A DNA stretch of 64,000 bases from Gammaproteobacteria bacterium (GCA_022450155.1 JAKUQR010000009.1:57348-121347), one strand, 5' to 3'. Shown: positions 34,324 to 43,649, numbered from the stretch's first letter. Notes: a model not told the origin generated them from the letters alone. A program made the numbers and translations.

Positions 34324-35742
34324 ATGACCGAAGCACTTTGGCAGCTCAGTGCCTGTGACATCGTACAGGGTATTCGCAACAAGACATTTTCCTGTGAAGA
34401 GGTGATGCGCTCCGTGGTGCAGCGGATCGCTGACCGGAACGGTTCAATCAATGCCATCGTCTACGACTATTCGGATGAAGCCGTAGCACAGGCCCAGGAG
34501 GCCGACCGGGCACGGTCATCCGGATCGGTGGTGGGATCCTTGCACGGTGTACCGGTCACCATAAAATCCAACATCGACGTGAAGGGTCAACCCACACCGA
34601 ACGGAGTGCCGACATACAAGAATGTCATTGCAACAGACGATTCACCCGTTGTCCGAAACCTGAAAAACGCTGGCGCGATTATTGTCGGGCGAACCAACAC
34701 GCCGGAATTCTCCATGCGGCTCACCACCGACAACCCACTTAATGGCCGGACGTACAACCCATGGCACGAAAATGCCTGTCCCGGCGGCTCATCGGGTGGT
34801 GCCAGCGCAGCAGCGGCCGCCGGTTTTGGGCCGATACACCATGGCAACGATATCGGCGGGTCATTGCGTTACCCAGCGTCTTTCTGTGGCCTTGCAACCG
34901 TAAAACCGAGCTTTGGACGGATCGCGAACTTTGTGCCGTCAGCCATGCCGCCGGAGCGGGGGATGCTGGCCCAACTGATGGCTGTACAGGGAGCAATCTG
35001 CCGGCAGGTGTGCGATGTGCGCCTGGCGACGCAGGTCATGGCCGCACCCGATGCACGTGATCCGTTCTGGGTGCCAGTGCCGTTTGATAACTGGCCTGAC
35101 GAGGGGCCAATCAAGGTCGCTGTGACCCGGGAATCATATGGTTATCCGATCCACCCTGACCTGGTGGTCGGTATTGACCGTGCTGCGGGTTACCTGAGTG
35201 ATGCGGGCTACCGTGTAGAAGAGGTGACCACACCGTCGATCGAAGACGCAGCCCAGGGCTGGTTTGACCTTCTTGGCAGTGAGCTCGAAGCTTTTATGAT
35301 GCCACTGGCGAGAGAACATGGCAGTTCGACGATCCAGCAGATTTTTCAATGGTATTTCGAGATGGGCGATGTCGCCGATGCAGAGCGCTATCGTGTGGGC
35401 ATCAAAGAACGTACCACCATGACACGCGAATGGAACATTTTTCTGGACGAGTATCCCCTGGTCTTAACGCCTTTTTTTATGCAACCGACTCCAGCGTGGG
35501 ACTGTGACGCAATATCTTTTGAACAAACTCAGGATGTGTTCCGGGCCGCGATGTACAGTACCGGCACCAACTTTCTCAGTCTGCCCGCCGGCGTCGTGCC
35601 GATCGGTTTAGTCGAATCGTTACCGACCGGCATCCAGGTCGTTGGCCGTCGCTATCGGGAGGATCTCATCCTCGATGCGATTGAGGCCATCGAAAACCGT
35701 GTGGGCGTGCTCAGCCGGCAGCTCTGGGCCCGAGAAGAATAA
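34324..35742 (+). CDS. Amidase, amidase-signature family
   Basis: 472 residues. The Ser-cisSer-Lys triad is present: the lysine in GVPVTIKSNIDVKG (about 75-88), then CPGGSSGGASAAAAAGF (about 152-168) with the cis-serine, and GNDIGGSLRYPASFCGL (about 175-191) with the nucleophile. Residue text NTPEFSMRLTTDNPLNGRTYNPW is typical of the amide hydrolases acting on small amides or ureas in marine proteobacteria. It hydrolyses an unknown amide to acid and ammonia. It has a strong AGGAG start. Neighbours (cupin, RidA, DAO) suggest catabolism of nitrogen compounds. Confidence 0.92.
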   Translation: MTEALWQLSACDIVQGIRNKTFSCEEVMRSVVQRIADRNGSINAIVYDYSDEAVAQAQEADRARSSGSVVGSLHGVPVTIKSNIDVKGQPTPNGVPTYKNVIATDDSPVVRNLKNAGAIIVGRTNTPEFSMRLTTDNPLNGRTYNPWHENACPGGSSGGASAAAAAGFGPIHHGNDIGGSLRYPASFCGLATVKPSFGRIANFVPSAMPPERGMLAQLMAVQGAICRQVCDVRLATQVMAAPDARDPFWVPVPFDNWPDEGPIKVAVTRESYGYPIHPDLVVGIDRAAGYLSDAGYRVEEVTTPSIEDAAQGWFDLLGSELEAFMMPLAREHGSSTIQQIFQWYFEMGDVADAERYRVGIKERTTMTREWNIFLDEYPLVLTPFFMQPTPAWDCDAISFEQTQDVFRAAMYSTGTNFLSLPAGVVPIGLVESLPTGIQVVGRRYREDLILDAIEAIENRVGVLSRQLWAREE

Positions 35743-35791
35743 GTTCCCGGTTGAGTGACTGCTGCCCCAGCTCGCGGATAAAGCCGCGGCT

Positions 35792-36190
35792 TTATTCAAC
35801 AGCTTTCTGCAGGTGGGTCTCAAACCTGGCTGGTGATGTGAACTCGATCAGCTCGAGGTCTTCTGAGCAATCGCTTTCGTCGTGCACTATGCCGGGCGGC
35901 TGCAGACAACTGTCGCCGGCTTCGAATAAGTGTTCACCATGGTTTTCATACACGAATTTGATCCAGCCTTTCAGTACAAAAAACATTTGAAAATCGAGTG
36001 CGTGGGTGTGCGGACCGGTGTGGGGGAATTGTTCAACCGGTTTTTTCACGCGGATCACATGGGCGTTGAACTGACCATGCGTCGCATCACCTATACCCAG
36101 GTCGCGGTATTCAAAAAACGAGCGAAGACCTGGCGTCCAGGTCGAGTTCTTAGCATGACTGGTACAGAATTTCTGTGATTGCTGGGACAT
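35792..36190 (-). CDS. Cupin-domain protein
   Basis: 132 residues from ATG at 36190, preceded by AAGGAGACGAC, which fixes the start; the frame runs 54 bases further up. The cupin fold is visible: HTGPHTHALDFQMFFVLKGWIKFVYENHGEHLFEAGD carries the metal motif G(x)5HxH(x)3-4E(x)6G in part (HxH then E replaced by Q), followed by PPGIVHDE with the second-motif histidine. One metal ligand appears changed, so metal binding may be altered. Function unknown; possibly a small-molecule sensor or dioxygenase relative. Confidence 0.85.
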   Translation of the reverse strand: MSQQSQKFCTSHAKNSTWTPGLRSFFEYRDLGIGDATHGQFNAHVIRVKKPVEQFPHTGPHTHALDFQMFFVLKGWIKFVYENHGEHLFEAGDSCLQPPGIVHDESDCSEDLELIEFTSPARFETHLQKAVE

Positions 36191-36385
36191 GTCGTCTCCT
36201 TTGTCCCCGTGAATCCTTGAGTTTTCGGTCAGATGCGCTGGCACGCTGTTCTGCTAGTAAAGCATATTTCGGGGTCGTTGGGGGGTAGGCTCGTAGAGGA
36301 GCGATCTGGTGATCGAAACCACCTTGAAAAAACAACCTGTAGACCGCATGTTAAGGAGAGACAGAACGAACGAGGGAGCAGTCCT

Positions 36386-36595
36386 GTGAATGCAGAAAAG
36401 AGACCCGATATATCGAACAATTCCGCGCTACTGATCCGTGAGGCGATTATGACCGCATATAGCTTGACGGGGAACCTTTCATCGGCCACCGAATTGTGTG
36501 GAGAACTGGCGGATGGGGATTTGCCGCAGGACGTTCAGGCGATGGCCGTATTGACCAAGCTGCACAACATCGCCATGCGGCGCCCTAAACACTAA
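36386..36595 (+). CDS. Small hypothetical protein
   Basis: 69 residues from GTG at 36386, with GAGGGAG about nine bases before it; the frame is open further upstream without plausible initiation. The text SALLIREAIMTAYSLTGNLSSATELCGELADGDL reads as a helical, acidic domain rather than random shadow sequence, and the codons look like those of the neighbours. I recognise no family. It sits between the divergent cupin gene and the RidA gene. Confidence 0.45.
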   Translation: MNAEKRPDISNNSALLIREAIMTAYSLTGNLSSATELCGELADGDLPQDVQAMAVLTKLHNIAMRRPKH

Positions 36596-36681
36596 GTACG
36601 TGCGTGTCCAAATGACTTAAGTTCGACCGAAAGATCGGCGCAAAGAAAATATTATCCTCTGGCAACAAAGCGGAAATTAGA

Positions 36682-37080
36682 GTGAACGACCGGTTTATTT
36701 TTCATAACTTCGAAGCAGCCCCAAAGCACGTTGCGCCATTCAGCCATGCTGTTGAGTGTGACGGCTGGATTCAACTGACCGGGCAGATGCCCACGGACCC
36801 GAACGACGACAATGCGCCTCTACCAGAAGGCGTAACTGCACAGACTCGGCGCGTGATGGACAATCTGGTGATTGTTCTGAAAAACCTTGGCCTTGGTCTG
36901 GGCCATGTGATGTCGTGTCGCATATACCTGACAGAGTTCGAGCGCGATTACGAAACCATGAACGAAGTCTATCGAGATTACTTTACTGAGGGTCGACTAC
37001 CGGCGCGGACCTGTATTGGGGTGACGGCGCTCGCTCGGGAGGCTCTGGTCGAAATCGATATGGTGGCCCGGCGACACTGA
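36682..37080 (+). CDS. RidA/YjgF-family protein
   Basis: 132 residues from GTG at 36682. FSHAVECDGWIQLTGQMP and the signature LPARTCIGVTALAREALVEIDMVA (about 107-130) with the substrate-binding arginine identify the family. Such proteins are trimers that hydrolyse reactive enamines/imines from PLP or flavin enzymes. The nearby DAO oxidase would give imines, so a detoxifying or catabolic role is plausible. The RidA subgroup cannot be named. Confidence 0.88.
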   Translation: MNDRFIFHNFEAAPKHVAPFSHAVECDGWIQLTGQMPTDPNDDNAPLPEGVTAQTRRVMDNLVIVLKNLGLGLGHVMSCRIYLTEFERDYETMNEVYRDYFTEGRLPARTCIGVTALAREALVEIDMVARRH

Positions 37081-37120
37081 TCCCCTGCAGCACGATCCGT
37101 TCCTGTGGCCACTGGGTGGT

Positions 37121-38032
37121 TTACGGCAGGTAGAACTTACCTTCTATCGTTTTGGTAGCCAGGCCCCCGACACGTACTTCGACCGCCTGTCCATTGCGTG
37201 TTAAAAGCTCGCTCATGACCACACTGGGACGTCCCATTTCATGGCCTTGCTCGCTACGCAGTGTCAGTTTGCCGTTTTGCAGGGCGCCGAGCTGGCCCGC
37301 CTGGTACAGATAGCAGCTTATCGCGCGGTTGGTGGTTCCCGATGCGGCTGATTCCGGCGTGCCGACTGCAGGGCAGAATTCCCGGCAACGGATCATGGTG
37401 GAGTTTTCAACGACGGGGGTAAACAGGGCAATGGTGTCAATCGATGTGCGTTGGCACAAAGCTGTGATTGCGGGAAAGTCGGGAGTTACTGTCTCCAAAT
37501 CAGTCACGCTGCGTATGGGAACCAGTAACGATCTGAAATCGGTAATGGTGACTTTCATGTCGAGATCGTCCCTAAATCCCTCTTGGCTTATTCCCAACAC
37601 CACTGCAAGCTCGTCGATGCGTAACACGGCCGGTTCGAATACCGCCGGTACCAGCGTGAGCAGCACCTCGGGCCGTCCATCCTCACGCAGGCGGATTTCT
37701 ACGTCTGAGGTCATCGCCGGCGTGCGCAGCGTTGTCGTTATGGCGCTGCCTTTATCAGGCACGAACCAGCCACGCTCGACCAGCCAGGTCATGAGCCCCA
37801 TGGTGCCATGACCACACATCGGATATTCGGTTAAGGTCGAGAAAAATCGGACATCAACACCATGCTCGTCAATGCCGGTGATGAACCCGGTGGCTGGTGC
37901 CCCAATCTCCCGGGCGATCTGTAGCATCTGGTCGGCGGGCATATCCCACGCTTGGTCAATTACGCCGGCTATGCTTCCGCCGAACACTGTCTCAGAGAAA
38001 GCGCCATAGAGTGCGAGCGGGTACTCAGCCAT
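37121..38032 (-). CDS. PhzF-family isomerase/epimerase-like protein
   Basis: 303 residues from ATG at 38032; a TTG 30 bases upstream is in frame but less likely. The diaminopimelate-epimerase-like PhzF fold shows in ATGFITGIDEHGVDVRFFSTLTEYPMCGHGTMG (about 55-85), where the family catalytic glutamate precedes the CGH block, and in a second repeat GTPESAASGTTNRAISCYL, a variant of EDPVTGSA. It may isomerise or epimerise a small amino or hydroxy acid; real phenazine synthesis is unlikely because no other phz genes are near. Confidence 0.85.
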   Translation of the reverse strand: MAEYPLALYGAFSETVFGGSIAGVIDQAWDMPADQMLQIAREIGAPATGFITGIDEHGVDVRFFSTLTEYPMCGHGTMGLMTWLVERGWFVPDKGSAITTTLRTPAMTSDVEIRLREDGRPEVLLTLVPAVFEPAVLRIDELAVVLGISQEGFRDDLDMKVTITDFRSLLVPIRSVTDLETVTPDFPAITALCQRTSIDTIALFTPVVENSTMIRCREFCPAVGTPESAASGTTNRAISCYLYQAGQLGALQNGKLTLRSEQGHEMGRPSVVMSELLTRNGQAVEVRVGGLATKTIEGKFYLP

Positions 38033-38103
38033 GGAACTCAGACATCTTCTCGATGGGGCCAATTCGTGTTGTTAACAACAACCCGGCCTTCAGTCGGCTG
38101 GAA

Positions 38104-38409
38104 TCAGGACGGCCCATAGTCGCGGTCGACCTCTGCTACACGGATTCGGTAGTTGAGAAACAGCTTGCGCGATTTGGCTTCATCCTGTGCTTGAGAGTGA
38201 TCAAGCTGTTCACGCCAGCGGTTAACGGCCGCCATGTTCTGCCAGGTCGAAAGCGAGACGTAACGACCTGGGTTACTGATACTCTCGAATCGTTCCACCG
38301 ATATAAACCCATCGATTTTTTCGACTTCTTCAAGAAGGACGGCAGCGAGTTCAAAGTAACGATCCTTAAGGGTTTCATCAGGCTCGAATTCAAATACAAC
38401 AATCACCAT
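38104..38409 (-). CDS. Antibiotic-biosynthesis-monooxygenase (ABM) domain protein
   Basis: 101 residues from ATG at 38409, with AGGAGA seven bases before it; a GTG 24 bases upstream is in frame. The dimeric alpha+beta-barrel ABM domain is recognised by VIVVFEFEPDETLKDRYFELAAVLLEEVEKIDGFISVERFE-type text: beta strand, helix, then DGFISVERFESISNPGRYVSLSTWQN. Such proteins act as small oxygenases or haem/quinone-binding proteins; function is open. It lies 71 bases upstream of the PhzF-type gene on the same strand. Confidence 0.82.
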   Translation of the reverse strand: MVIVVFEFEPDETLKDRYFELAAVLLEEVEKIDGFISVERFESISNPGRYVSLSTWQNMAAVNRWREQLDHSQAQDEAKSRKLFLNYRIRVAEVDRDYGPS

Positions 38410-38563
38410 GTTGTTTTCTCCTGGTTGTGCCACGGCAGTACGAATTCTGGTATAGCAGGCAGTTCGTAATTTATTGTAACGGCAATTGAATCACGGGTTG
38501 GGCGGAGCCGTCTGTTATGCTACCTACTCGACCCCACAGCAGCAGAGGTGGATTCAGCAGCGG

Positions 38564-38803
38564 GTGACCACACCGCGTAAAACCAACGTGTTTCGGCCGG
38601 TTTATCGGCTCGGCTGGCTTGTCATCTGGAGCAGTTGGCTGGCGCTTGTGCTCCTGGTGGTACCGGCTGTGGTTTCACGGCACAATCTCTTTCACCGGCT
38701 GGTACTGTATGTTCTGGTCAGTATAGTCGCTTACTTCGTTTATCGGTTGTGGGAGTATGTAATTACTGGGCGGTTGCTACCCCGTTGGTCCCGTCGCGGA
38801 TGA
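38564..38803 (+). CDS. Small membrane protein of unknown function
   Basis: 79 residues if it starts at GTG 38564; the frame extends upstream to a TTG at 38486. Two hydrophobic segments are clear (LGWLVIWSSWLALVLLVVPAV and LVLYVLVSIVAYFVYRLWEY), with basic residues on both outer ends, so a helical hairpin in the inner membrane is likely. No family is recognised. It precedes iorA by 45 bases on the same strand, but a link is not shown. Confidence 0.5.
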   Translation: MTTPRKTNVFRPVYRLGWLVIWSSWLALVLLVVPAVVSRHNLFHRLVLYVLVSIVAYFVYRLWEYVITGRLLPRWSRRG

Positions 38804-38848
38804 CCAGACGGAATTTATATAATCGTCCTGCAACTTGAGGTGTGAAAC

Positions 38849-40999
38849 ATGGCTGAGCGGTCTTTTAAGCGGGAAGTGGAAAAGCTGCGGCTGGGTCCAG
38901 GCGAGGAATTCCGGGGAGAGGGGATTCTGGCTGTGACCAAAGCGTTATTGCAGTGTGGCGTAGGTTACGTAGGAGGTTATCAGGGGGCACCGATTTCCCA
39001 TTTGATGGACGTGCTGGCGGATGCGCAGGACGTTCTCGCGGAACTGGGCGTGCGTTTCGAGGCCAATGCTTCCGAAGCGGCTGCTTGCGCCATGCTGGCA
39101 GCGTCGGTTCACTATCCAATTCGTGGTGCGGTGACCTTTAAGTCACCAGTCGGTATCAATGTGGCCTCCGATGCCTTGGCTAACCTGTCGTCCGGTGGAG
39201 TAACCGGTGGCGCCCTCGTTCTGGTGGGTGAAGACTATGGTGAAGGCTCATCGATCATGCAGGAACGCAGTCATGCGTACGCGACCAAATCGCAGATCTG
39301 GCTGCTTGATCCCAGGCCAAACCTGCCTTCGATTGTGAAGGCTGTCGAAGACGGTTTCGAGCTGTCGGAAGCGTCAAATACCCCGGTGATGCTCGAACTT
39401 CGGATACGGGCCTGTCATGTCTACGGGTCCTTTATGACCAAGGCCAATCGCCGCCCAACACTCAGCGTGACTCAGGCTCTGGATGAACCCAAGCGGCAAA
39501 CAGATCGCATTGTGTTACCACCGGCATCATATGTTCACGAGCAGGAGAAGATCAACCAGCGCTGGCCAGCTGCTGTGGAATTTATTCGTAGCAGGGGATT
39601 GAATGAAGTCTTCGGCCCCGCAGGTGGCAAGATCGGAGTCGTGATGCAGGGCGGCATGTACAACGGCGTGATCCGAGCCTTGCAGCGTTTGGGGCTCGCC
39701 GATCTGTACGGGGAAACACAAATACCACTGTATGTTCTGAATGTGACCTACCCGTTGCTCGAGGCTGAGTTTCTTGCCTTCTGCGAAGGCAAATCGGCGG
39801 TTCTGGTGGTCGAGGAGGGTCAACCGGCCTACATTGAGGATGCGCTGGCAGCAATTCTCTATCGGGCCCGCGGCAGTGTTCAGCTGTCCGGAAAAGATGT
39901 CCTGCCAATGGCAGGGGAGTATATCGGTCAGCATGTTCTGGAGGGGGTCACTACGTTTCTGGCGAGGTATGCCCCAGAGGAACTGCCCGCAAGCTCAGCG
40001 CAGTCACAGAATAAACCCATTGTTGAACCGGTGACCGATCTATCCGAGACCGTGCCGGCACGCCCGCCAAGTTTCTGCACTGGCTGTCCCGAGCGGCCAC
40101 TGTTTGCTGCCATGAAAATGGTGCAACAGGAGAGAGGACCGTTACAAGTGGCCGGCGATATAGGCTGTCACCTATTCGGCAGTCTCGCGCCCTTTGAAAT
40201 CGGTGGCACTACCATGGGGTATGGATTGGGACCTGCCTCAAATGCCGCCTTCGACGGTGGCGGCAGTCAGCGGACTGTGTCAATCATCGGTGATGGCGGT
40301 TTCTGGCATAACGGTCTGACATCGAGTGTGGGTAACGCGGTGTTCAATAAGTCAGATGGTGTGATCGTGGTGGTCGACAACTTTTATTCAGCCGCAACCG
40401 GTGGCCAGGATGTTCCATCGTCACGCGCAGAGAATCGCTCAAAATCAACCCGTCACCCGATCAGCGCGGCGGTAAAGGGTATCGGTGTGGAGTGGGTACG
40501 CGAGGTTGACGACACATACGATGTTGCCGCAATGCGCGACACGTTGCAAGCCGCGTTGGATACGGACCACGAAGGGCCTAAGGTGATTGTTGCCTCATCG
40601 GAGTGCATGCTCAACCGGCAGCGGCGAGAACAACCTGTGAGAGACCGGGCGATTGCAGCAGGTGCGCGTGTGGTCAAACCGCGTTTCGGCGTAGATGCTG
40701 ACGTGTGTACGGGAGATCATGCCTGTATACGTTTATCGGGGTGCCCCTCTCTGTCCCTTAAGACTCTGGATGATCCTCTGCGCGACGACCCAGTCGCACA
40801 TATTGATCAGTCGTGCGTAGGTTGCGGTAATTGTGGTGAAGTAGCTGATGCAGCGGTTCTGTGTCCTTCTTTTTATCGGGTTGACTTAGTCCACAACCCG
40901 GGCTGGTTCGAACGATTGCGTCACCGACTGACCCTTGGCCTGATCCAAATCCTCCAGCGCCGCCGGTCCCGCAGGGTCCTGGGATTTGAACCGGTCTGA
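38849..40999 (+). CDS. iorA: Indolepyruvate ferredoxin oxidoreductase, alpha subunit
   Basis: 716 residues with GAGGTGTG before the ATG. The N-terminal third is the pyruvate-ferredoxin-type pyrimidine-binding domain (GVGYVGGYQGAPISHLMD and GAVTFKSPVGINVASDALANLSSGG). The TPP-binding half has FCTGCPERPLFAAMK (about 410-424), IIGDGGFWHNGLTS and the metal-binding VVDNFYSAATGGQ. The C terminus has ferredoxin-like cysteine groups, CTGDHACIRLSGCP and CVGCGNCGEVADAAVLCP. With IorB it oxidatively decarboxylates indolepyruvate and other aryl-pyruvates to acyl-CoA, reducing ferredoxin. Confidence 0.92.
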   Translation: MAERSFKREVEKLRLGPGEEFRGEGILAVTKALLQCGVGYVGGYQGAPISHLMDVLADAQDVLAELGVRFEANASEAAACAMLAASVHYPIRGAVTFKSPVGINVASDALANLSSGGVTGGALVLVGEDYGEGSSIMQERSHAYATKSQIWLLDPRPNLPSIVKAVEDGFELSEASNTPVMLELRIRACHVYGSFMTKANRRPTLSVTQALDEPKRQTDRIVLPPASYVHEQEKINQRWPAAVEFIRSRGLNEVFGPAGGKIGVVMQGGMYNGVIRALQRLGLADLYGETQIPLYVLNVTYPLLEAEFLAFCEGKSAVLVVEEGQPAYIEDALAAILYRARGSVQLSGKDVLPMAGEYIGQHVLEGVTTFLARYAPEELPASSAQSQNKPIVEPVTDLSETVPARPPSFCTGCPERPLFAAMKMVQQERGPLQVAGDIGCHLFGSLAPFEIGGTTMGYGLGPASNAAFDGGGSQRTVSIIGDGGFWHNGLTSSVGNAVFNKSDGVIVVVDNFYSAATGGQDVPSSRAENRSKSTRHPISAAVKGIGVEWVREVDDTYDVAAMRDTLQAALDTDHEGPKVIVASSECMLNRQRREQPVRDRAIAAGARVVKPRFGVDADVCTGDHACIRLSGCPSLSLKTLDDPLRDDPVAHIDQSCVGCGNCGEVADAAVLCPSFYRVDLVHNPGWFERLRHRLTLGLIQILQRRRSRRVLGFEPV

Positions 41000-41006
41000 T
41001 TAAGAT

Positions 41007-42533
41007 ATGAACTCTACACCCGATATCATCAAGTTAGCTGTCTTCGCAGTGGGTGGCCAAGGCGGTGGGGTACTGTGTAACTGGATCGTCAATGTCGCGG
41101 AACGAAATGGTTACCGCGCCCAGGCGACGTCTATCGCCGGTGTTGCTCAGCGTACCGGTGCCACGATCTACTACGTTGAAATGGCTCCCGACCATGGTCG
41201 CACACCCGTATTTGCCCTGGCCCCATCAGCCGGAGATGTAGACATCCTTGTCGCTGCCGAAATGATGGAATCAGGCCGTGCCCTGATACGTGGCTTGGTG
41301 ACGCCAGATCGCACAATCCTGATCACGTCAACACACCGCATGCTGGCCATGTCCGAAAAGACTGTACCCGGCGACGGGACGGCTGATTCGCTGCCGGTGA
41401 TCGAGCAAGGACAAGCCAGATCAAAACGCTATATAGCTTTTGACATGGAACAGATTGCGGTGACTTCAGGCAGTGTGATCTCGGCCAGTCTATTTGGTGC
41501 ACTGGCAGGTTCAGCTGCGCTGCCATTCTCGCGGGAAAGTTTCGAGGAAACAATTCGTGCGGCCGGTCGTGGTGTAGCGACCAGCCTCAAAGCCTTTGAG
41601 GTTGCGTTTTCCACCGCGCGCGAAGCACAGCCTAAGCTCGAGGGCACCACTGAAAAGGAACAGACTCGCCAATACACTGTTCAGGGGCCCGTGTTGCAAC
41701 GGCGAAATTGGCAGCAGCTCATGGCAAGGTGTGCCGAGCTTCCATCAGCAGTTCAACCGATGGCGCTCGCGGGGTGCAAGAGCGTTGCTGATTTTCAGGA
41801 CGTTGACTATGTTATTGAATATCTTGAACAGCTTGAAGCGATGGTCCATGAAGATGGTCTACACGGGGGTGCAGCCCGGGACTACGGTCTGTCGGTTGCT
41901 GCGGCAAAATATATTGCCAACGCTATGGTTTATGACGATGTCATCCGGGTTGCAGACCTGAAGACTCGAGCAACACGGTTCTCGCGTATCCGCAACGAAT
42001 TCAGCGTGGGCGACGACAGTGTGCTGCAGTTGACTGAATTTCTACATCCCGGGGCGCAGGAAGTCTGTGCCATGTTCCCCGTCCGATTGGGTCGCCTGGT
42101 TGAGCGCAGTCCGCGGCTTTTCAACTGGCTGGATCGAATGATAAATCGCGGGCGTAGGATCCGTACGGATAAAGTAATCGGCTTCATGCAGCTCTATTTG
42201 ATTGCGGGTCTACGTCGATGGCGCCGCCGTCTTTTGCGTCATGCGGTCGAGCAGCAGCATATGCAGACCTGGCTGGGGTCGGTGTTGCAGACGTTGCCCG
42301 GTGATTATGATTTGGCTGTAGAGATGCTCCGCTGCCGTCGTCTGGTTAAAGGTTACAGCGATACCCATGCCCGTACCCTGTCCAAGTTCGATCGGGTCAT
42401 GGCCGCGGCGATTGACCTGCGGGATTCGGCGAATGCGGCAGATTGGGTCCGCCGGCTCTGCACTGCCGCTATGCGCGAGGAAGATGAAGGGGCGTTGGAG
42501 GAAGTGTTGCACGCAATAAAGCGTGTTCACTAA
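41007..42533 (+). CDS. iorB: Indolepyruvate oxidoreductase, beta subunit with C-terminal DUF6537
   Basis: 508 residues, seven bases after iorA. The first ~190 residues are the POR-gamma domain: VFAVGGQGGGVLCNWIVNVAERNGYRAQATSIAGVAQRTGATIYYVEM and DILVAAEMMESGRALIRGLV. Its GSVISASLFGALAGSAALPFSRESFEE block ends the domain. The rest (about 230-508) is a helical extension corresponding to DUF6537, found only in proteobacterial IorB-type subunits and of unknown role. This two-subunit form differs from the ~1150-residue fused indolepyruvate oxidoreductases. Confidence 0.9.
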   Translation: MNSTPDIIKLAVFAVGGQGGGVLCNWIVNVAERNGYRAQATSIAGVAQRTGATIYYVEMAPDHGRTPVFALAPSAGDVDILVAAEMMESGRALIRGLVTPDRTILITSTHRMLAMSEKTVPGDGTADSLPVIEQGQARSKRYIAFDMEQIAVTSGSVISASLFGALAGSAALPFSRESFEETIRAAGRGVATSLKAFEVAFSTAREAQPKLEGTTEKEQTRQYTVQGPVLQRRNWQQLMARCAELPSAVQPMALAGCKSVADFQDVDYVIEYLEQLEAMVHEDGLHGGAARDYGLSVAAAKYIANAMVYDDVIRVADLKTRATRFSRIRNEFSVGDDSVLQLTEFLHPGAQEVCAMFPVRLGRLVERSPRLFNWLDRMINRGRRIRTDKVIGFMQLYLIAGLRRWRRRLLRHAVEQQHMQTWLGSVLQTLPGDYDLAVEMLRCRRLVKGYSDTHARTLSKFDRVMAAAIDLRDSANAADWVRRLCTAAMREEDEGALEEVLHAIKRVH

Positions 42534-42556
42534 GTTTGAGGGCAGTTAACGCTCTC

Positions 42557-43105
42557 TCAGTGACACGCGAATCTGCGTCTTAGGCCGATGGTCAGCACCA
42601 ACGCGCCGAGCATGACAAACCAGAACAGCGTCCACCACGGCATGCTCAAGCCAGCAAATGTCCAGTCTACTGATGCGCACTCACCGGATCCGGTCAGCGT
42701 TTCACGAATTGTCCGCGACAAGGGGAATGCACGGAGCATGTACTCAAGTCCGGGACCACACTCAGGTACCTGATCGGGGGGTAGGTTTTGCAGCCAGACA
42801 TGACGGCCGGCGATGGCTGTACCCATGGCGGCACAGAACCCACCCAGCAGCGCGTAGATTGTACGCCCGCGCCTACCTGGGTTATGCAGCGCTGCAGCCA
42901 GCGCCACCAGACCGAGCGCAAAAAAGGCAACGCGTTGAAATATACACAGCGGGCAAGGGTCAAGAAACTCCGTGTACTGCAGCCAGTAGGCATAACCCAG
43001 AAACGCTGCACAGATCAACGCAACGAGAAGATTCAGGTAGCGAAATGCAGTAGATGTGGCCACAGCGTAATTGTACCGCCACACTGACCCTGGAATTATG
43101 ATCAT
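42557..43105 (-). CDS. dsbB: DsbB-family disulfide bond formation protein
   Basis: 182 residues from ATG at 43105; GTG at 43063 gives a DsbB-like N terminus and is a good alternative. Four membrane helices. The quinone-facing cysteine pair is in DPCPLCIFQRVAFF (about 49-62); the periplasmic pair is the cysteines of PECGPGLEYM and GSGECASVDW. Arginine in IFQR matches the quinone-site residue of E. coli DsbB. It reoxidises DsbA with ubiquinone. dsbA is not in the window. Confidence 0.93.
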   Translation of the reverse strand: MIIIPGSVWRYNYAVATSTAFRYLNLLVALICAAFLGYAYWLQYTEFLDPCPLCIFQRVAFFALGLVALAAALHNPGRRGRTIYALLGGFCAAMGTAIAGRHVWLQNLPPDQVPECGPGLEYMLRAFPLSRTIRETLTGSGECASVDWTFAGLSMPWWTLFWFVMLGALVLTIGLRRRFACH

Positions 43106-43213
43106 CCGGTAATTTTGAACACGCTAATATCCCTTAATGAACACATCAAAAAAATCTGATGCCAATTGTTATAACGATCGGCAGAGTAGGTGTTTTGAGT
43201 AGTTACGCGGTCC

Positions 43214-43636
43214 ATGGTTAAAACCATCCCGGCGCTGATGATGGTCCTGGCCCTGATGGGTGGCCCGATAGGAAAAGCCGATCAGAAAGACAATGTGGCT
43301 GCAATGCGTTTAGTGATTCAGACCCAGTTGAACGCCTTCGCCCGTAGTGATGCGGTTACGGCCTACGCCCAAGCTTCGCCGGAGATCCATTCCATATTTC
43401 CGACAACAGAAGTTTTCATGATGATGGTCCGTCAGGGTTATTCGGCCTTAATCGCCCCTGCAGTCGTCGGTTTTCTGGGTGTTATCGACGACAGCGGCGG
43501 GCCTGTTTATCAAGTTCTGGTCGAAAGTCGAGACGGGCGCCGGTGGAAGGCGTTTTACACCATGGTGCAACTGGACGATGCCAGTTGGCGAATCGGCGGC
43601 TGTGTCCTGGTCAAGCTGCCTGAAGAGTCGGCCTAA
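43214..43636 (+). CDS. DUF4864 exported protein
   Basis: 140 residues. An N-terminal signal peptide (MVKTIPALMMVLALMGGPIGKA) is followed by a compact domain of the NTF2-like DUF4864 type: QTQLNAFARSDAVTAYAQASPEIHSIFPTTEVFMMMVRQGY and WKAFYTMVQLDDASWRIGGC. These are periplasmic proteins of unknown role. It has its own promoter region divergent from dsbB. Confidence 0.85.
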   Translation: MVKTIPALMMVLALMGGPIGKADQKDNVAAMRLVIQTQLNAFARSDAVTAYAQASPEIHSIFPTTEVFMMMVRQGYSALIAPAVVGFLGVIDDSGGPVYQVLVESRDGRRWKAFYTMVQLDDASWRIGGCVLVKLPEESA

Positions 43637-43649
43637 GACGGGGTTGACT

